DNA of 64,000 bases, taken from positions 62,001 to 126,000 of the forward strand of contig JBBHKE010002309.1 in assembly GCA_037447655.1 (NCBI GenBank), in the 5' to 3' direction. The DNA is from Zygnema cylindricum (Eukaryota > Streptophyta > Zygnematophyceae > Zygnematales > Zygnemataceae). This document shows, piece by piece, positions 10,662 to 23,100 of this stretch. The translations under genes were made by a program, and so were the position numbers. The notes beneath the pieces were generated by a model, which saw only the letters and a list, made by a program, of their open reading frames with translations, did no database searches and was not told the DNA's origin. Numbering within the stretch: the first letter of the stretch is position 1; each line of letters begins with the position of its first letter.

Positions 10662-13201
10662 GGTTATGGGCCCACCCTTTAGGGTGCCCATATTTAATGG
10701 ATCAAACTTTCTTTATTGGGAGATTATAATGGGAGGAGATCTCTTTGGGAAGCACCTATGGAGCGTAGTATCCCAACATATTCGATGCCCACCACCACCG
10801 TGGTTTGGAGGAACACGTTTTTTTGGCACCTCTAACATCTACCACTATTACTGAGGACAGTGAGGAAGGAGAGGAAATTGTTTTGGAGGGAGAAAAGGGA
10901 GGAGCCATATCTCAAGAAAATTTATTTTTAAGGCAATATCAACAGCAACACCACCAGCAACGGTGATAAGGAGTCAAACCGAAGGGTCAGAGTATGAAAA
11001 GTGGCCTTATAAGGACACCGTTGCGAAACACTTAATTAATAAAAGTGTATTCAACGGCATAACCATTCCCCTTATGAAAATCAAATCTTCTTCTCACATT
11101 TGGGAGTCACTAGTAAAAAAAAATATGAGTGGGTCATTGCACCTGTTGCAACTGGATGAATATAATATTTCAACTTATACTTACAAGGGAAGAAGTATGA
11201 ATGATTATTGGAATGACTTAGGAGCTTTATTTGCAGATGTAGAGAGTGTAGGTAACTCGTGGTCTAAGAGAAAAAGAGTAAACAAATTGATGATGAAACC
11301 ACCTGAAGAGTATGAAAATATACTTACCAATATACTTACCAGTTAGCATGATATAGGTAATATCAATTCGAATTGGGATGATGTAGTGGGGATGATTTTA
11401 GTGAAAAAAAATACCATAGAACTAAGGAGAGGAATTCCGAGTGTGCGAGCACTAACTGCATGATCTAATTGGCGAAAGCGTGATGAGAAAAAAAGAAAGG
11501 AGCCATAATGAAGTTTTGGGGGAAGAGGACAAGGAGGTGGCAGATTTGACCAACAAGGGAGAGGTGCTCCTCGAGGTGGATTATGTCACTTCTACAAGAA
11601 ACTATGACACTATATGGCAAATTGTGTCAGACTTGCAGATCTCCGACTTAAAGATAGACAAGAAACCTCAAGGGATGGAGGAATGAAAAAGTCTTTTTTG
11701 ACTCAGGTTCATAACGGGCAAGAAGAGGAAGCTACTAAACTGGATAGAGATCTTAAGGAGCTCCTCCTCAACCTGAAAACCACTAATAAGCATGTCGACA
11801 TTCCATGGAGAAATAAATGTGCTTTCCGAGGTAAAAGGGATCCACCCGAGGATGGATGGATCATTGATTCATGGACCTCAATGCATATATGCAAAGATAA
11901 GAGGTGGTTCACTAAATTGAGGAAAATTCCAACAGTTGAGATAGAGTACGGACATGATAGAGTAGAAACCACAAGGCTTGTTGGATCTGTTGACTTAAAG
12001 TTTTTAATTGAAAGGAAAGCCTCAAACGTAACAATCACAGATGTTCTTTACATTCCAAAGCTCAGTAAGAATCTTGTCTCTACATTTGTACTAGATGACA
12101 AATAACTAGAAATAGCAACTAGGAAAGGAATCTTCACTGATAGCTTCGAGGATGAGGTTTATTTCATAGTTGAGAAAGAAAGTCAAGGAATGGTTAGAGT
12201 TGCACTTAGTAATGAAAAGAGTGTTTTCTACTTGTTTAAAAGTGATATGATGTTATGGCACAAAAGGTTGGGGCATGTGCATCTAGATAAACTAAAGAAA
12301 TGAAGAAAAAGGGATTAGTGGATGGGATTAATTTTGGTGATGATGAAACTTCAGATGATTGCAGTGGATGTGCTCAAGGAAAAAAACATAGAATTCTATT
12401 CCTAAAAGCATCCACATTTAGAAGAGATAAATTATTAGATCTCATACACACTGATGTTTGGGGACAAGTTAGGTATGCTTCACATTGGAGAAAAAGATAT
12501 ATGCTAACCATAACAGATGACTAGTCCAGAAACATTAAGGTATACTTTCTCAAACTTAAATCAAAAGTGTTAGAATACTATAAAAAGTATAAATTATAGA
12601 GTGAAAAATTACATGAGACCTCAATAAAAAAAATAAAAAGTGTTAATGGGAAAGAATACAACTCAAAGGAGGTTGAAGAATTTTTATAGGGGAAGGAATT
12701 CATCATGAAAAAATTGTCCCTTATAATCCGGAACAAAATAGAGTAGCAGAAAGAGTAAATAAAACTCAAGGGGATATGTCCAAAAGTATGCTAACTGATA
12801 AAAGGATATGATTAGAGTTTTGGAGTGAGTCTATTAACTATGCGAACGTCATCAAAAATAGAGTCTTAACTTCAAGAAATAAGAAGGAATCTCCTTATGA
12901 GAGGTGGATAGGAAGAAAACCAGATTTGTCTAGTTTGAGAGTGTTCGAAAGTGAAGTCTACAGTTTGGATTCAGATAAAACCAAATGGAAGTTAGAGGGA
13001 AGAGGGAAACCGGGATATCTTATAACATATGATAAGAGCACTAAAGAATGTCAAGTGTATGATTTGAAAAATGAAGATATCATTTTGGTAAAACACATAG
13101 TGGTGATGAATGTAAGAAAGTCCATTGATCCATTTAAATATAACAAGGAAGTCAAAATCAGATTTGTAACGGATCAATTTTTTGACTTTGACTTGGAATA
13201 A
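10662..13201 (+). pseudogene. C1 gag-protease-integrase remnant
   Basis: Gag begins right after the LTR (QVMGPPFRVPIFNGSNFLYW, as in G1 and C3) and breaks at about 10854. A second segment to 11346 has the UBN2-like region (YEKWPYKDTVAKHL…PPEEYENI). The zinc knuckle near 11587-11628 is damaged: its second Cys reads Tyr and a stop falls before the His. The protease motif near 11860 reads DSWTS where DSGAS is expected. Integrase appears in pieces: the zinc-binding CSGCAQGKKH region with LIHTDVWG (12300-12524), NGKEYNSKEV (about 12645), then the C-terminal region to 13201. At least five stops or frameshifts. No reverse transcriptase remains. Confidence 0.85.
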
Positions 13202-13420
13202 ATGAGGAGAAAGATGGAGAATTATTGCCCAGGGGAGCAAATTCAATGATTCTTTTTGCATTCAGCTCAATGAGTCGGGTGTTTACGAGGTGAGGGTGGT
13301 CAAAATATTTTTGTGCCTGGGTGGCACTTATTCAGTGGGAAAGTGGAAGGGGCAAATATCATCCTAGAGGCTTTACATAGGTTGCATACTTTGTCGTCCA
13401 ATGGAGGCCACAAAGTTTCA

Positions 13421-14339
13421 CGCTTGAAGTATCTTAAACAAATTTAAGCGTCTGAACACAAGCCTATGTAATACAAATCAACATTAAACATGGAAGTGAA
13501 GTGTTGTGTACTAACACGACCTAATGGGGGGTTTCGTTAGTTATCACTACCAATATGCGTGTCCTTACTTTCATTGGGACACCTTAATATATTTGAGGCC
13601 AAAGTGGAAATAAATTATATCTAATCAATTTAAGTGTATTTGTATGCAAGCTTTAGGTACAATCAAATTTTTGTTCACTGGTCAAACGGTATGCATTATA
13701 AATTATTTATTAGATAACAAATTTGTCAAAAAGGAAAAATCTCATTGTCCACTTTAGATATACACCTGGGAATTGCGTTAGAGAAGGTACAAATTGTTTT
13801 ACATGCAAAAAAAATAAATATAATGTAATCAACAATATATGTGTCTTACGTGCAAAGCATTATAATCAACCGCGTTTCTCTTGCCGTCAAAATGATTCTC
13901 TTTTGGTGGACCTTCATTATCAAAAAATGAGGTGTTTTATTGGATTTCATACTCTTTCGTACAATTTCAATATTTTTTTGTTTAAATAAAACACGTTTAG
14001 TGAAAATCTACCAATTATAAGCGTAAGCAGTGACCATCCAATTTTTTGCTCTCTCGCATCCGCGACACACTTTGTCAATCCATCCCAATTTGGACTATGT
14101 CCTTAAGTTCGGCCTGTACAAAGAGGGTATTTAGAAACGTAAGGTAAGCCCCAAAAAAAAAAAAAATGATAATCTCACATATTGTGTAGTCCATGTGCCC
14201 CTGGGCAAGGTGGATGCAAACCCACCAAAAGCCACGATAAAGTTTTTATTGGAAGTTAATCTTTGATGTTTCTTTGGCCATCCACTGACCTTCTTGCAAG
14301 GGATATTGCAAGTTAAAACTTTTCAAAAGGGTAATTCAT
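13421..14339. other. Intergenic with repeat copy of 9145-9783
   Basis: The first ~470 bp show nothing recognisable. From about 13890 it parallels the stretch upstream of C1. The small ORF 13723-13989 is not recognisable. Confidence 0.4.
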
Positions 14340-15344
14340 CGTTAACTTTTGTTTAGAAACTCTTGAGAGAGTGGAAGAGAAGGAAACCATGGCTACCTCC
14401 TTGGTGGCAATGGTAGTAGATTGAAGGAGAGGACAGAAGGTGAATTTACCAAAAATGTTAGACCGGTCGAGATTTTGATTCTGGGTCCTATGTAGTCCGA
14501 AATAACATGCAGCCCATTACGCTAAACCGTTGTAGAATCCTTATGGATACTGGGTGTGATGATGCAACAAACAATTGCACGACATCTAATTCATCTTATT
14601 GAAAAAACTTACAAAAATATGCATATAAACTGACGGCGCACGGACACGAATTGTATCCAAGTAAATACATTTGATCAGACGGTCGTCATTGCAGCCGCCA
14701 ACCTTGAGTGCATTTTTGGTGGATTTTGGAGATAGGGTCATGCAATGCCACATGGTATCATATAATTCAACAGCGGAGAATATGGGAGGAGGAACCATGG
14801 ATCCCGATCTGACATGCGTCACTTCGAAGGCCATGTCATACAATGGCCGTACAAGAAGTACATCGTCCACTTTACCTTTTTGTACTTTATAGTCATACTA
14901 TTCGTCTAGAGTTTAATAGTAGGTAGTATTGAGTAGGCAGACTAGGACTTAATGAAATTCAGGCACCTTTTTCTGAGAGAGCTTTTATGTATAAAGGTCA
15001 TCTTTGACAATCAATAACTTACTGCTCACGAGAGTTTTGCGTTCGGCTCAAAGGAGTCAGGCCTTGAGAAGGGTGAGGGTGGTCAAAATATTTCTGTGAA
15101 ATGGTGGCACTTATTCAATGGGAAAGAGGAAAGGGCAAGCATTATCTTAAAGGTTTTATATAAGTTGCAAATTTAGTGGGCCAATGGAGGCAATAGAATT
15201 TCAAGTTATGTGCCCACCCTCTAAGGTGTCGATATTTCATGGATCACAATTTTTTTACTCTGAGATGATGATAGAAGGGGCTCTCTTTGAGAACCACGTA
15301 TAGGGCATACTGTGTAATTCTGTGACCACCATTCGCCCACATAA
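14340..15344 (+). mobile_element. C2, copia LTR plus start of gag, truncated
   Basis: The LTR (14340-15203) has the same ordered blocks as C1 and G1 (ATGGGAGGAGGAACCATGG near 14784, GAGTAGGCAGACTAGG, GGTGGCACTTATTCAATGGG) and ends AATTTCA. A mutated primer site (AGTTATGTGCCCACC) and about 120 bp of decayed gag follow. At about 15345 it meets an oppositely oriented C-type LTR. Confidence 0.75.
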
Positions 15345-16293
15345 TATCCAACTTATATCAAGCCTCTAGGATAGGATTTCCCCTTTTGACTTTCAAACCA
15401 AAAAAAAGCCACCCGGTCAGACAAGAGTTTTGACCAACATCACCCCTATGAAGGCCCAACTCCCCTAAGTCAGACGCAAAAGGAAAATCTGAATTTTCTA
15501 ATCGAGAAGTAAGTTATGGTTGGCCAAAGATGGCCTATTTACATAAAAATACTCTAAGAGAGAGGCACCTCCAAAATTGTCTAAGTCCTAAATCCTCGTT
15601 CCTTTATTGAACCCCCTACTTTTGAATTACTATCAAGTAAAATGACTGTACAGTACAAAAAGGTACAAATCCTGCTGTACTTCTTGTACGGCTATGGTAC
15701 AGCATGGCGGTCCTATTGACTCCTGTCCCTTCGTGAGCCATGATTCCTCCATCCACAATATCTGTTGTCCACTCATAGTCTGTCACGTGTCATTCGGTGA
15801 TGTCTCCTTCATAAACTGTCAAATGACCACTAGGGTGCTTCGGTTCCACTATGAGCCGTTCGATCGACAACGATATTTAATTCCATCCGTTCAAATTAAA
15901 TGTTGTTTCATACATTTCGTGCGCCGCGTCTGTTTTGTGCAACTGGGTAGTTTCCGTGTTCATGTCATCCTGTTATCCGTAAAATGGAATATATCTTGCA
16001 GCATATCTTTAAATACAAATCACACCCCATGTGTGTACCGCTTTGTCAATCCTAGCGGATACAACGGACGGCTACACTATATAGCAGTCATCTTGTAGGA
16101 CTAAAGATCAAATCCTGGTCTGACCGCCTATATTTTGCAAAAGACTATGCCTCCTGCTCCCTTAGTCTGTCTCCTTGTCTACCTAAGGTAGCCAAGGTTG
16201 TTTTTCAATCCTGAGTGACTACGACAATTATGAGGACCTTAGTAACACCACAGACTGACAAAGAGATAGAAATGTAAAATACCTTTTTCAACA
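15345..16293 (-). mobile_element. 3' LTR of minus-strand element C4
   Basis: Reverse complement of a family C LTR: on the minus strand it starts TGTTGAAAAAGG at 16293, directly after the polypurine stretch AAAGGGAG, and carries the GGAGGAATCATGGCTC-type block near 15740. A tRNA-like B-box (GATCAAATCCTGG) is at about 16107-16119. The outer end is lost at the junction with C2. Confidence 0.75.
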
Positions 16294-18170
16294 CTCCCTT
16301 TATTTTATAATATATCTTTTGCTTCAGTCTATACTTCTCCCTACAAATTACCAATTTGGGAGAAGGCACCGGTTTGGTAATCATAAGAGCTACCATCTCC
16401 CCACCCAGTCTATATTCCAAACTAATGAGTTTATTCTCAACCTTCTCTCTTACAAAGCTCAATTTGATATCCATGTGTTTTGCTTTAAAGTGATGCTTTA
16501 GGTTTGGTGCAATTACAATTGCACCTTGATTATCACAAAATATATTTTGCCCTCCATTCTTGATAAAACGTAGTTTTTCAAGCAATAATTTCACCAAAAT
16601 TAATTATTTCACTGCCAAACAAGACAACATATACTCAGCCACTATAGTGGACTAAGCAATCTCTTTTTATTGCTTGTTGCTCCAACAGCAAGCCCCATTC
16701 CTAATATACAACACATTCCCAGATGTACACCTCCTCATTGAAGCATCCTTATAACTGGCATCACTCTAAGTGGTGATGTGAGTATTATGCCCTCCAAATT
16801 GCAACCACATATCTCTTCTTCCTATGAAGCACCGCATGACCCTCTCGTCCGCTTCCCAATATTCCTTCCTAAGTTTATTCAAACTCCTACTTAATATTCT
16901 TACAGCTGCCGCTATATCACGACTGGTAAAATTCATAAAATAGATCAAGCTAACGATAACTTGTCTGTACGGAATGTTTTGCATAAACTCTCTTTCCTCC
17001 AGTCCCAACTCATCTTCCAATAACACAACTCCCCCTTCTATACTCCCCTTATTTCCCTTCTTTAAATCCATTGGAGTCTTAGAACTATTTGCCTCATCCA
17101 TTTGAAATTTTTCAAGCATGTTTCGGATTTCCTCCTTTTGTGTTAGTCTAATTATTCTCTTCTCTTTATCCCTCTCCTTATAAATTCCCAAAATATATTT
17201 TGCTTCCCCCAAATCCTTCATTTCAAATCTTCTCTTTAGATCCATTTTTTCTCCATTAATTTTCTCCATTGATTTACTTGAAACAAACAAATCATCAACA
17301 TATATTGCAATGAAAATTATACCTTCCTCGTCCTCAAAGAGATAGATGGAATGATCCGAGCTTATTCGGATATATCTCAAATTTGTCAAAAACTCGTCCA
17401 ACTTTTCGTTCCATTGGCGGTGAGTCTGCTTTAGTCCATAAAAAGATTTTATCAATCTGCACACTTTGCTTTCTTTCCCTTCTCCACTAACCCATTCGGA
17501 TGTCGCATGAAGATTTGTTGTTCCAATTCTATGTGCAAGAAAGTTATTTTGATGTCTGTCTGGTGCACTTCCATGTCTTCCTCTGCCGCCAAACTAAGTA
17601 GAATTCAGACGGAGGAAAATTTAATAACCGGAACAAAGGTCTTTCCATAATCGATCCTTTCTTTCTATGTGATCCCTTTGGCCACTAACTTGGCCTTCTA
17701 CTGCTCGATAGTGTTGTCTGGATTGAGTTTAAGCTTAAATACGCACTTGCATCTAATCGGTTTTCTGTACAACAGATAGTCCACTAGCTCCCATGTGTTT
17801 GCTTTCATAATGGGAGCCAATTCATCATTAATAGTTGTCATCCATCTACTCCTTTCTACACTATTAATTGCTTCCAAATAAGTTTAGGGTTCACTTAAAT
17901 GTGACAAGTTAGTTTCGTTATTATTCACTTGTCTTTCTTGAATTCTCTTATTGCTTCTCCTTCCTCCTTCAAAATCTGATGCCGGAATGGAGGGTAATCT
18001 TTGATTTCTCCAAATGACTTCATCTTCTCCCCTATTCGTGAAATCCATCTCCGGTCGTTAATCGTCCATTTCTCGTCTTTCGTGGTCACTTTTTTCGGTT
18101 TGAACCAAAAACTATGGCTCCAAAAGTGAGTCATTCTTGGTCAAATTTTTCCCTTCATCAGTAAAGTCCG
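16294..18170 (-). pseudogene. C4 copia reverse transcriptase/RNase H remnant
   Basis: On the minus strand, 17464-16766 encodes reverse transcriptase (SFYGLKQTHRQWNEKLDEFL, catalytic IYVDDLFVSS with YVDD at plus 17291-17302, RFEMKDLGEAKYILGI) and the connection region (PYRQVIVSLIYFMNFTSRDIAAAV). RNase H follows in broken frames to 16205 (NGACCWSNKQ with a stop, then IFCDNQGAIVIAPNLKHHFK and HMDIKLSFVREKV). Upstream, 17460-17560 has the decayed TDIKITFLH motif, and sequence up to about 18170 is weakly coding. Gag, integrase and the 5' LTR are missing. The YVDD box is intact but the element is 5'-truncated and inactive. Confidence 0.85.
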
Positions 18171-19137
18171 ACTTAACGGGAGTTTTGTAAAATAATCTGA
18201 ATCTAACTCACTTGTGTACAAAGTTAATTTTTTGAATGCAAGTTAATTTATCCATATCATGTTATCATTTCATTTTTTTCTAAAGGTACTTTACCATGTG
18301 ATAAAATAAGGGTTTTTGAATATCGTTGTCGTCCAAAACTTAGCCTATAGCGAGAAAATCTGTGTGCTTACCAAAAAAATGAAATTACCAAAGAAAAACT
18401 TGCATCACTTTGAAACTCTAAATGTACTGTAGTTTGTCGTTTAACGCATTTCAACCCACTTTCACAAACATCCTATTCATTTTCAAACTTCTACTCAAAT
18501 CACCTCGCGCAGTGATTTTAACTCAAGCTTTATTATGTGAACGAATAAGCAGATGTTGTCGCACGCGTTGGAGGTTTTTGAAAACTTTTATGCAGGGAGT
18601 ACCATAAAACAAAACCCACTGCACGTTTCCAACATGTGCGTACTTTTTTTCGTGCACTTTTTTTCTGTACATGGGCCGTGGAGGGGTCGTGACCAACAGA
18701 CGCCATTTCGTAAAAAGCGAAGTTCGTGAAGGTGTTTCTTTTTCTCTCCCTCTCCCATCACCGCGCCTATCTCTCTATTCTTGTAATGAAAAATGAAAAT
18801 AATGGTACAAAGTGAAAGATTACTTTTGACTGTCTTTGGGCGTATATAATGGTATAAAGAGAAAGGACCAAAAAACAGAATCATGGTGGAAAGTTTTAAA
18901 ATTTGTGACGTTCTCGCTATCATAAGTGAGCGTGACGTGAAAACGTCACAAGCTCAAACATCTACAATGTCTTAAGAAACTAGATGCCTACAACCGTCGC
19001 TATTTTGTAAACGTCATCAACAAGTTTTGTAATAGTCTAAAACCGTCACAAATTACACCCACGTCTACATCTTTCACGATTTAAAGTAACGATTTCATTT
19101 CGTTAAATTGAACGTTTTGAAAATTGTATGTAAAATC

Positions 19138-20173
19138 AGTTGTAATTTATAAATCTTTATTTCAGTCAATAGGGGTAAAAATAACTTAGGATATTCTTTT
19201 CTAGTAGTCTACTATAAGACTTACTTTAATTAGTGTTACAGTAGCAAGAGGTACAGTAGAGTGTATCGTACTGTATCGTACTTTTGCAGGGACACGTGTC
19301 GGCGAAATAACGTATGCAGGTTTTTTTGGAGTAGCGTCGACAATCATCCATACGCGTCAAAAAGTTGACGATGCGATTCACATGATCGGACGAACAAGAT
19401 CTGCCCCGAGTTTTCCGGAAACATATGGTACATCTCGACAGTACCATCGTCGATCGAATTCGTTCTTGCGGATGCGATTCACCTGGGACCACAAGCGCGA
19501 TTCACGAGGGACCACAAGCGTGATTCGCGTGGGACCACAAGTGACGAAGCACTCAGGTGCTTCGTACTACATGACCACATTGGGCTGGACTTTAGCGGTC
19601 ACTGCTGACTAAGCATTTGGAACGTTTTGTGTACGGTTAGAACGTTTTGTGTACGGTTCAATTTCCGTAAATATCTGAATAACATTAGTTTGTAGTTTAG
19701 TGTGATAAAAAATAGTGTTCCGCTAATCAAGTTTTAGAAATAGTAATTAGGTTTTTAAAAGTAAAGTAACGTACAGGTTGGATGCTTTGTCGTTAGTCAG
19801 GATAATAACCGTAGTAACGGTTACCCGAATTAGTGTAGATCAGTAGATACACAATGTGAGTATATAACTTAGAACTTAGACAATTTTGTAGTATCCAGTT
19901 TTGGGAATATGATTTTCTAAGGGCAGTTTTTGGGAAACTTCTAGACATCATATCTTATGGTTTACTGGGTCATTTTGGCTGCAATTTTGGGAATTGTCAG
20001 TTTGCTATATTGTGAATTTTTGTGGCAAATTGAAGCATATTGGCTTTCTGAGTTATATTTTGTGTCAGATCTAAGTTGGCTGTTGAGTAAGTACTTTGAT
20101 AGTTTCTGCTGTTTTTCATGTCTACTTCCACTACTACTGCTGGTTCACCGCCTGCAACGGTGGTTGTAGAACA
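19138..20173 (+). mobile_element. 5' LTR of copia B
   Basis: 1036 bp ending GTAGAACA. It contains an ACACGTGTCGG G-box-like motif near 19291, three tandem ~23-bp units (GATTCACNNGGGACCACAAG type, 19476-19546), and a TATATAA box near 19862. An ATG at 20118 is in frame with gag, so the annotated gag ORF starts inside the LTR. Confidence 0.9.
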
Positions 20174-23100
20174 AAAGGTTATGGGCCTTTCATCAAGGAT
20201 TCCTATCTCCAATGGCCAAAAGTATGCTTACTGGGCGGCGATGGTTGAATCGTCGTTTGAAACTGCTGATTTATTGGGGGTCTTAGATGGCTCCCTTGAT
20301 GAAACAGATCCAACTTGGGCGAAGAAGAATTCAATGGCAAGGAACAATCTAATCCTTTGTATTTCAGAAAATTTGGTCATGTCTCGACTGAAAATGAAGA
20401 AGGCGAGGGAGATTTGGACGTCTTTGAAATCCGCTTTTGAGAAAGCGAATGTTCAAGAGGAGCTTTTGGTGGCTGGGAAAATTTGGGGATACAAATCCAC
20501 GGGGGGATCTATGGTAGATTATTGTGACAATTTTCGTGCGCTCATTGATGCTCACTCTTCTGCTGGGGGGTCATTTTTTGAGTTTCAACAGGCAGCTTTG
20601 CTTATTAGAGGTCTCCCTAGTAGCATGAAGGGTGTGTCTAAGTAATTAAAGTGTCATGATAAAGCTAGCTGGTCATTTCAGTTAGCATATAATCTTATAT
20701 TGGAGGAAGAAACAAATACTAAACTCCTTGAGGGAGAAGGAAAAGTTGAAGCATTTGCAACAGACTTTGACAAAAGAATTCAGTTAAATCAGAATAGGAA
20801 TCAATTTAACCAGAATCAGAATCAGTTTAATCACAGGCAGAATAGGCCATCTACTACGACTTGTTTCTATTGTTCTGAGAAGGGTCACGGATACAGGTAC
20901 TGTCCTAAATTGAAGAAGGCTAATGAGACAGGTTTATACAGGCCAGGTTGGCAACAGAGCCAGTATCACAGAGGTTTTTCTGGAAATCCTTCACGTGGAA
21001 ATGCTCTCTTTTCAGCTTCTGCAACTGATGCAGATGAGTCACTAAGCTTCAATGAGCAAGAGGAGGCGGAGTTATTTGCTATGGCTGCTGCCAGGGAGGG
21101 TCCAAAGGATGCAGGATGGATCATGGACACGGGAGCGTCTGCCCATATGTGTTGGAACAAGGCGGTTTTTACGAATATGCAACAAACATCTCCAAGGAGT
21201 ATCTACTATGCTTGTGGCATGAGTGTTCAAACCTCAGCTCAGGGTGATGTATCTTTGATGGTAGATGTGGGGGGGGAGTCGGTAGAGAGAACCCTTCACA
21301 ATGTTTTGTATGTACCAGAATTTAAGAAAAATCTATTTTCTACATCATTAGTGGAGAGCAAAGGCTTTGAGGTTGTTCTAAAAGGAGGAAGACAGGTTGT
21401 TAGCAAGAAAGGGAAAGTAGCAATAACAGGGACTAGAGATGCTAGCAAAATGTACCGGATGGACATGACGGAATATAAAGAAAATGATGTTCTCTACTCC
21501 AGTGTACAATCTGAAAATGAGTTGTGGCATAAAAGATTAGGACATATGAACTATGATAGTCTTAAGAAAATGGTGAATTTGGGAAAAGTCGAGGGAGTTT
21601 CTCTCAGTTCTCATCCTATAAAATCATGTGATGGTTGCTCACTTGGCAAGATTCACAAATTGCCACTTCCACAGGAAACGGACAACAAATCGGAGAAAGT
21701 TCTACAACTAATACACTCTGATGTTCTCGGTCCCTCACAAGTGGCTTCAGCTGGAGGCGTCCAGTATATGGTTACATTCACAGATGACTACTCCAGGTAC
21801 ACTAAAGTCTACTTCATGCAACATAAGAGTGAAGTGTTCACTCACTTAAAACATTACAAAGCGTGGGCGGAAAAGCTTCATGGAGTTCCAATCTTGGCGT
21901 TGAGATCGGACAATGGGGGAGAATACACATCAAAGGAATTCTAAGAATTCCTCATTCAAGAAGGTACTAGTCACAATCTTACTGTTCCTTACACACCAGA
22001 TCAGAATGGTGTTTCTGAAAGATTAAATAGAACAGTGACAAAGAGTGCTCGGTCCATGCTTGCAGATAAAGGGCTAGATTTGAAATTCTGGGTTGAAGCA
22101 CTAAACTGTGCTGTTTATATTAAGAATAGAATTGCTTCTAGATCTGTGAGCACCACACCTTATGAGCTTTGGACAAGAAAGAAACCTGATGTTAGCCACT
22201 TTAAAATCTTTGGCAGCAAGTGTTTTATTCTAGATACTTCACAGGATAGATGGAAAATGGAGCCTAAGGGCTTACCAGGAATTTTTATGGGGTATGATGA
22301 TAACGCAAAAGGATATAGGGTTTTTGTATTTGAGAAACAGAAAGTAATTATTTCTAGGAATATCCAGATTAAAGATGAACAGGATTCGGTTGACCATTTT
22401 AAAGTGCCATATCAACCGGCGAAGGAAAAGCAAGAATATGTCATTTTTCACCATACTCAGCGAGTGTACTTTCCACCGGCAAGTGCGACACCTCTTTCTC
22501 CAGTTCCTCTGGTGCCTTTACAGGATGCATCGCAACAAGATAACCCAGGATGCATCGCAACAAGATAACCCTCGAGTGGAAGGAACTACTACAGGCTTTG
22601 TACAGGATCAAGTTACGGTTCAACCAAAACAGAAAAATCAAAGGTTGCCGACGATCTCAGCCTCAGAATTTCCGGGGGGAAAGAGATCTAGCAACCGTCT
22701 GCAATCAAGCTCTCACTTTGCTTTTTCTGCAACTACAGAGGAACCTCTAACAATCCAGGAGGCCTTCTCATCACCTGAGAGAAATCAGTGGATCGAGGCG
22801 GCAAACGATGAAATGAAGTCTATTATGGAGGCACAGACATGGGAGCTGGTGGATCTTCCTCCAAGCAGAAAAGCCATCAGCAGCAAATGGGTATTCAAGG
22901 TGAAGCTGAACCCGGACAACACAATCGAAAGATATAAGGCGAGACAAGTGGCCAAGGGGTATAATCAAAAAGAAGGTATTGACTTTGAGGAAACCTTCTC
23001 TCCTGTTGTCAGATTTCCCACTGTTAGAATTTTGCTAAGTCTAGCTGCTATAGAGAATATGGAAATACAACAGATGGATGTTAAAACTGCTTTCTTGCAT

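Larger units (their letters stand above)
9784..13420 (+). mobile_element. C1, copia element with internal deletion and intact target duplication
   Basis: The 5' LTR starts TGTTGAAAAG at 9784 and ends at 10661. The terminal part of the 3' LTR ends …ACAAAGTTTCA at 13420. CGCTT flanks the element at 9779-9783 and 13421-13425. The primer-binding site GGTTATGGGCCCA is at 10662-10674. The sequence jumps from the integrase C-terminus (13201) to the last ~190 bp of the LTR, so reverse transcriptase, RNase H and most of the 3' LTR are deleted after insertion. Confidence 0.88.
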
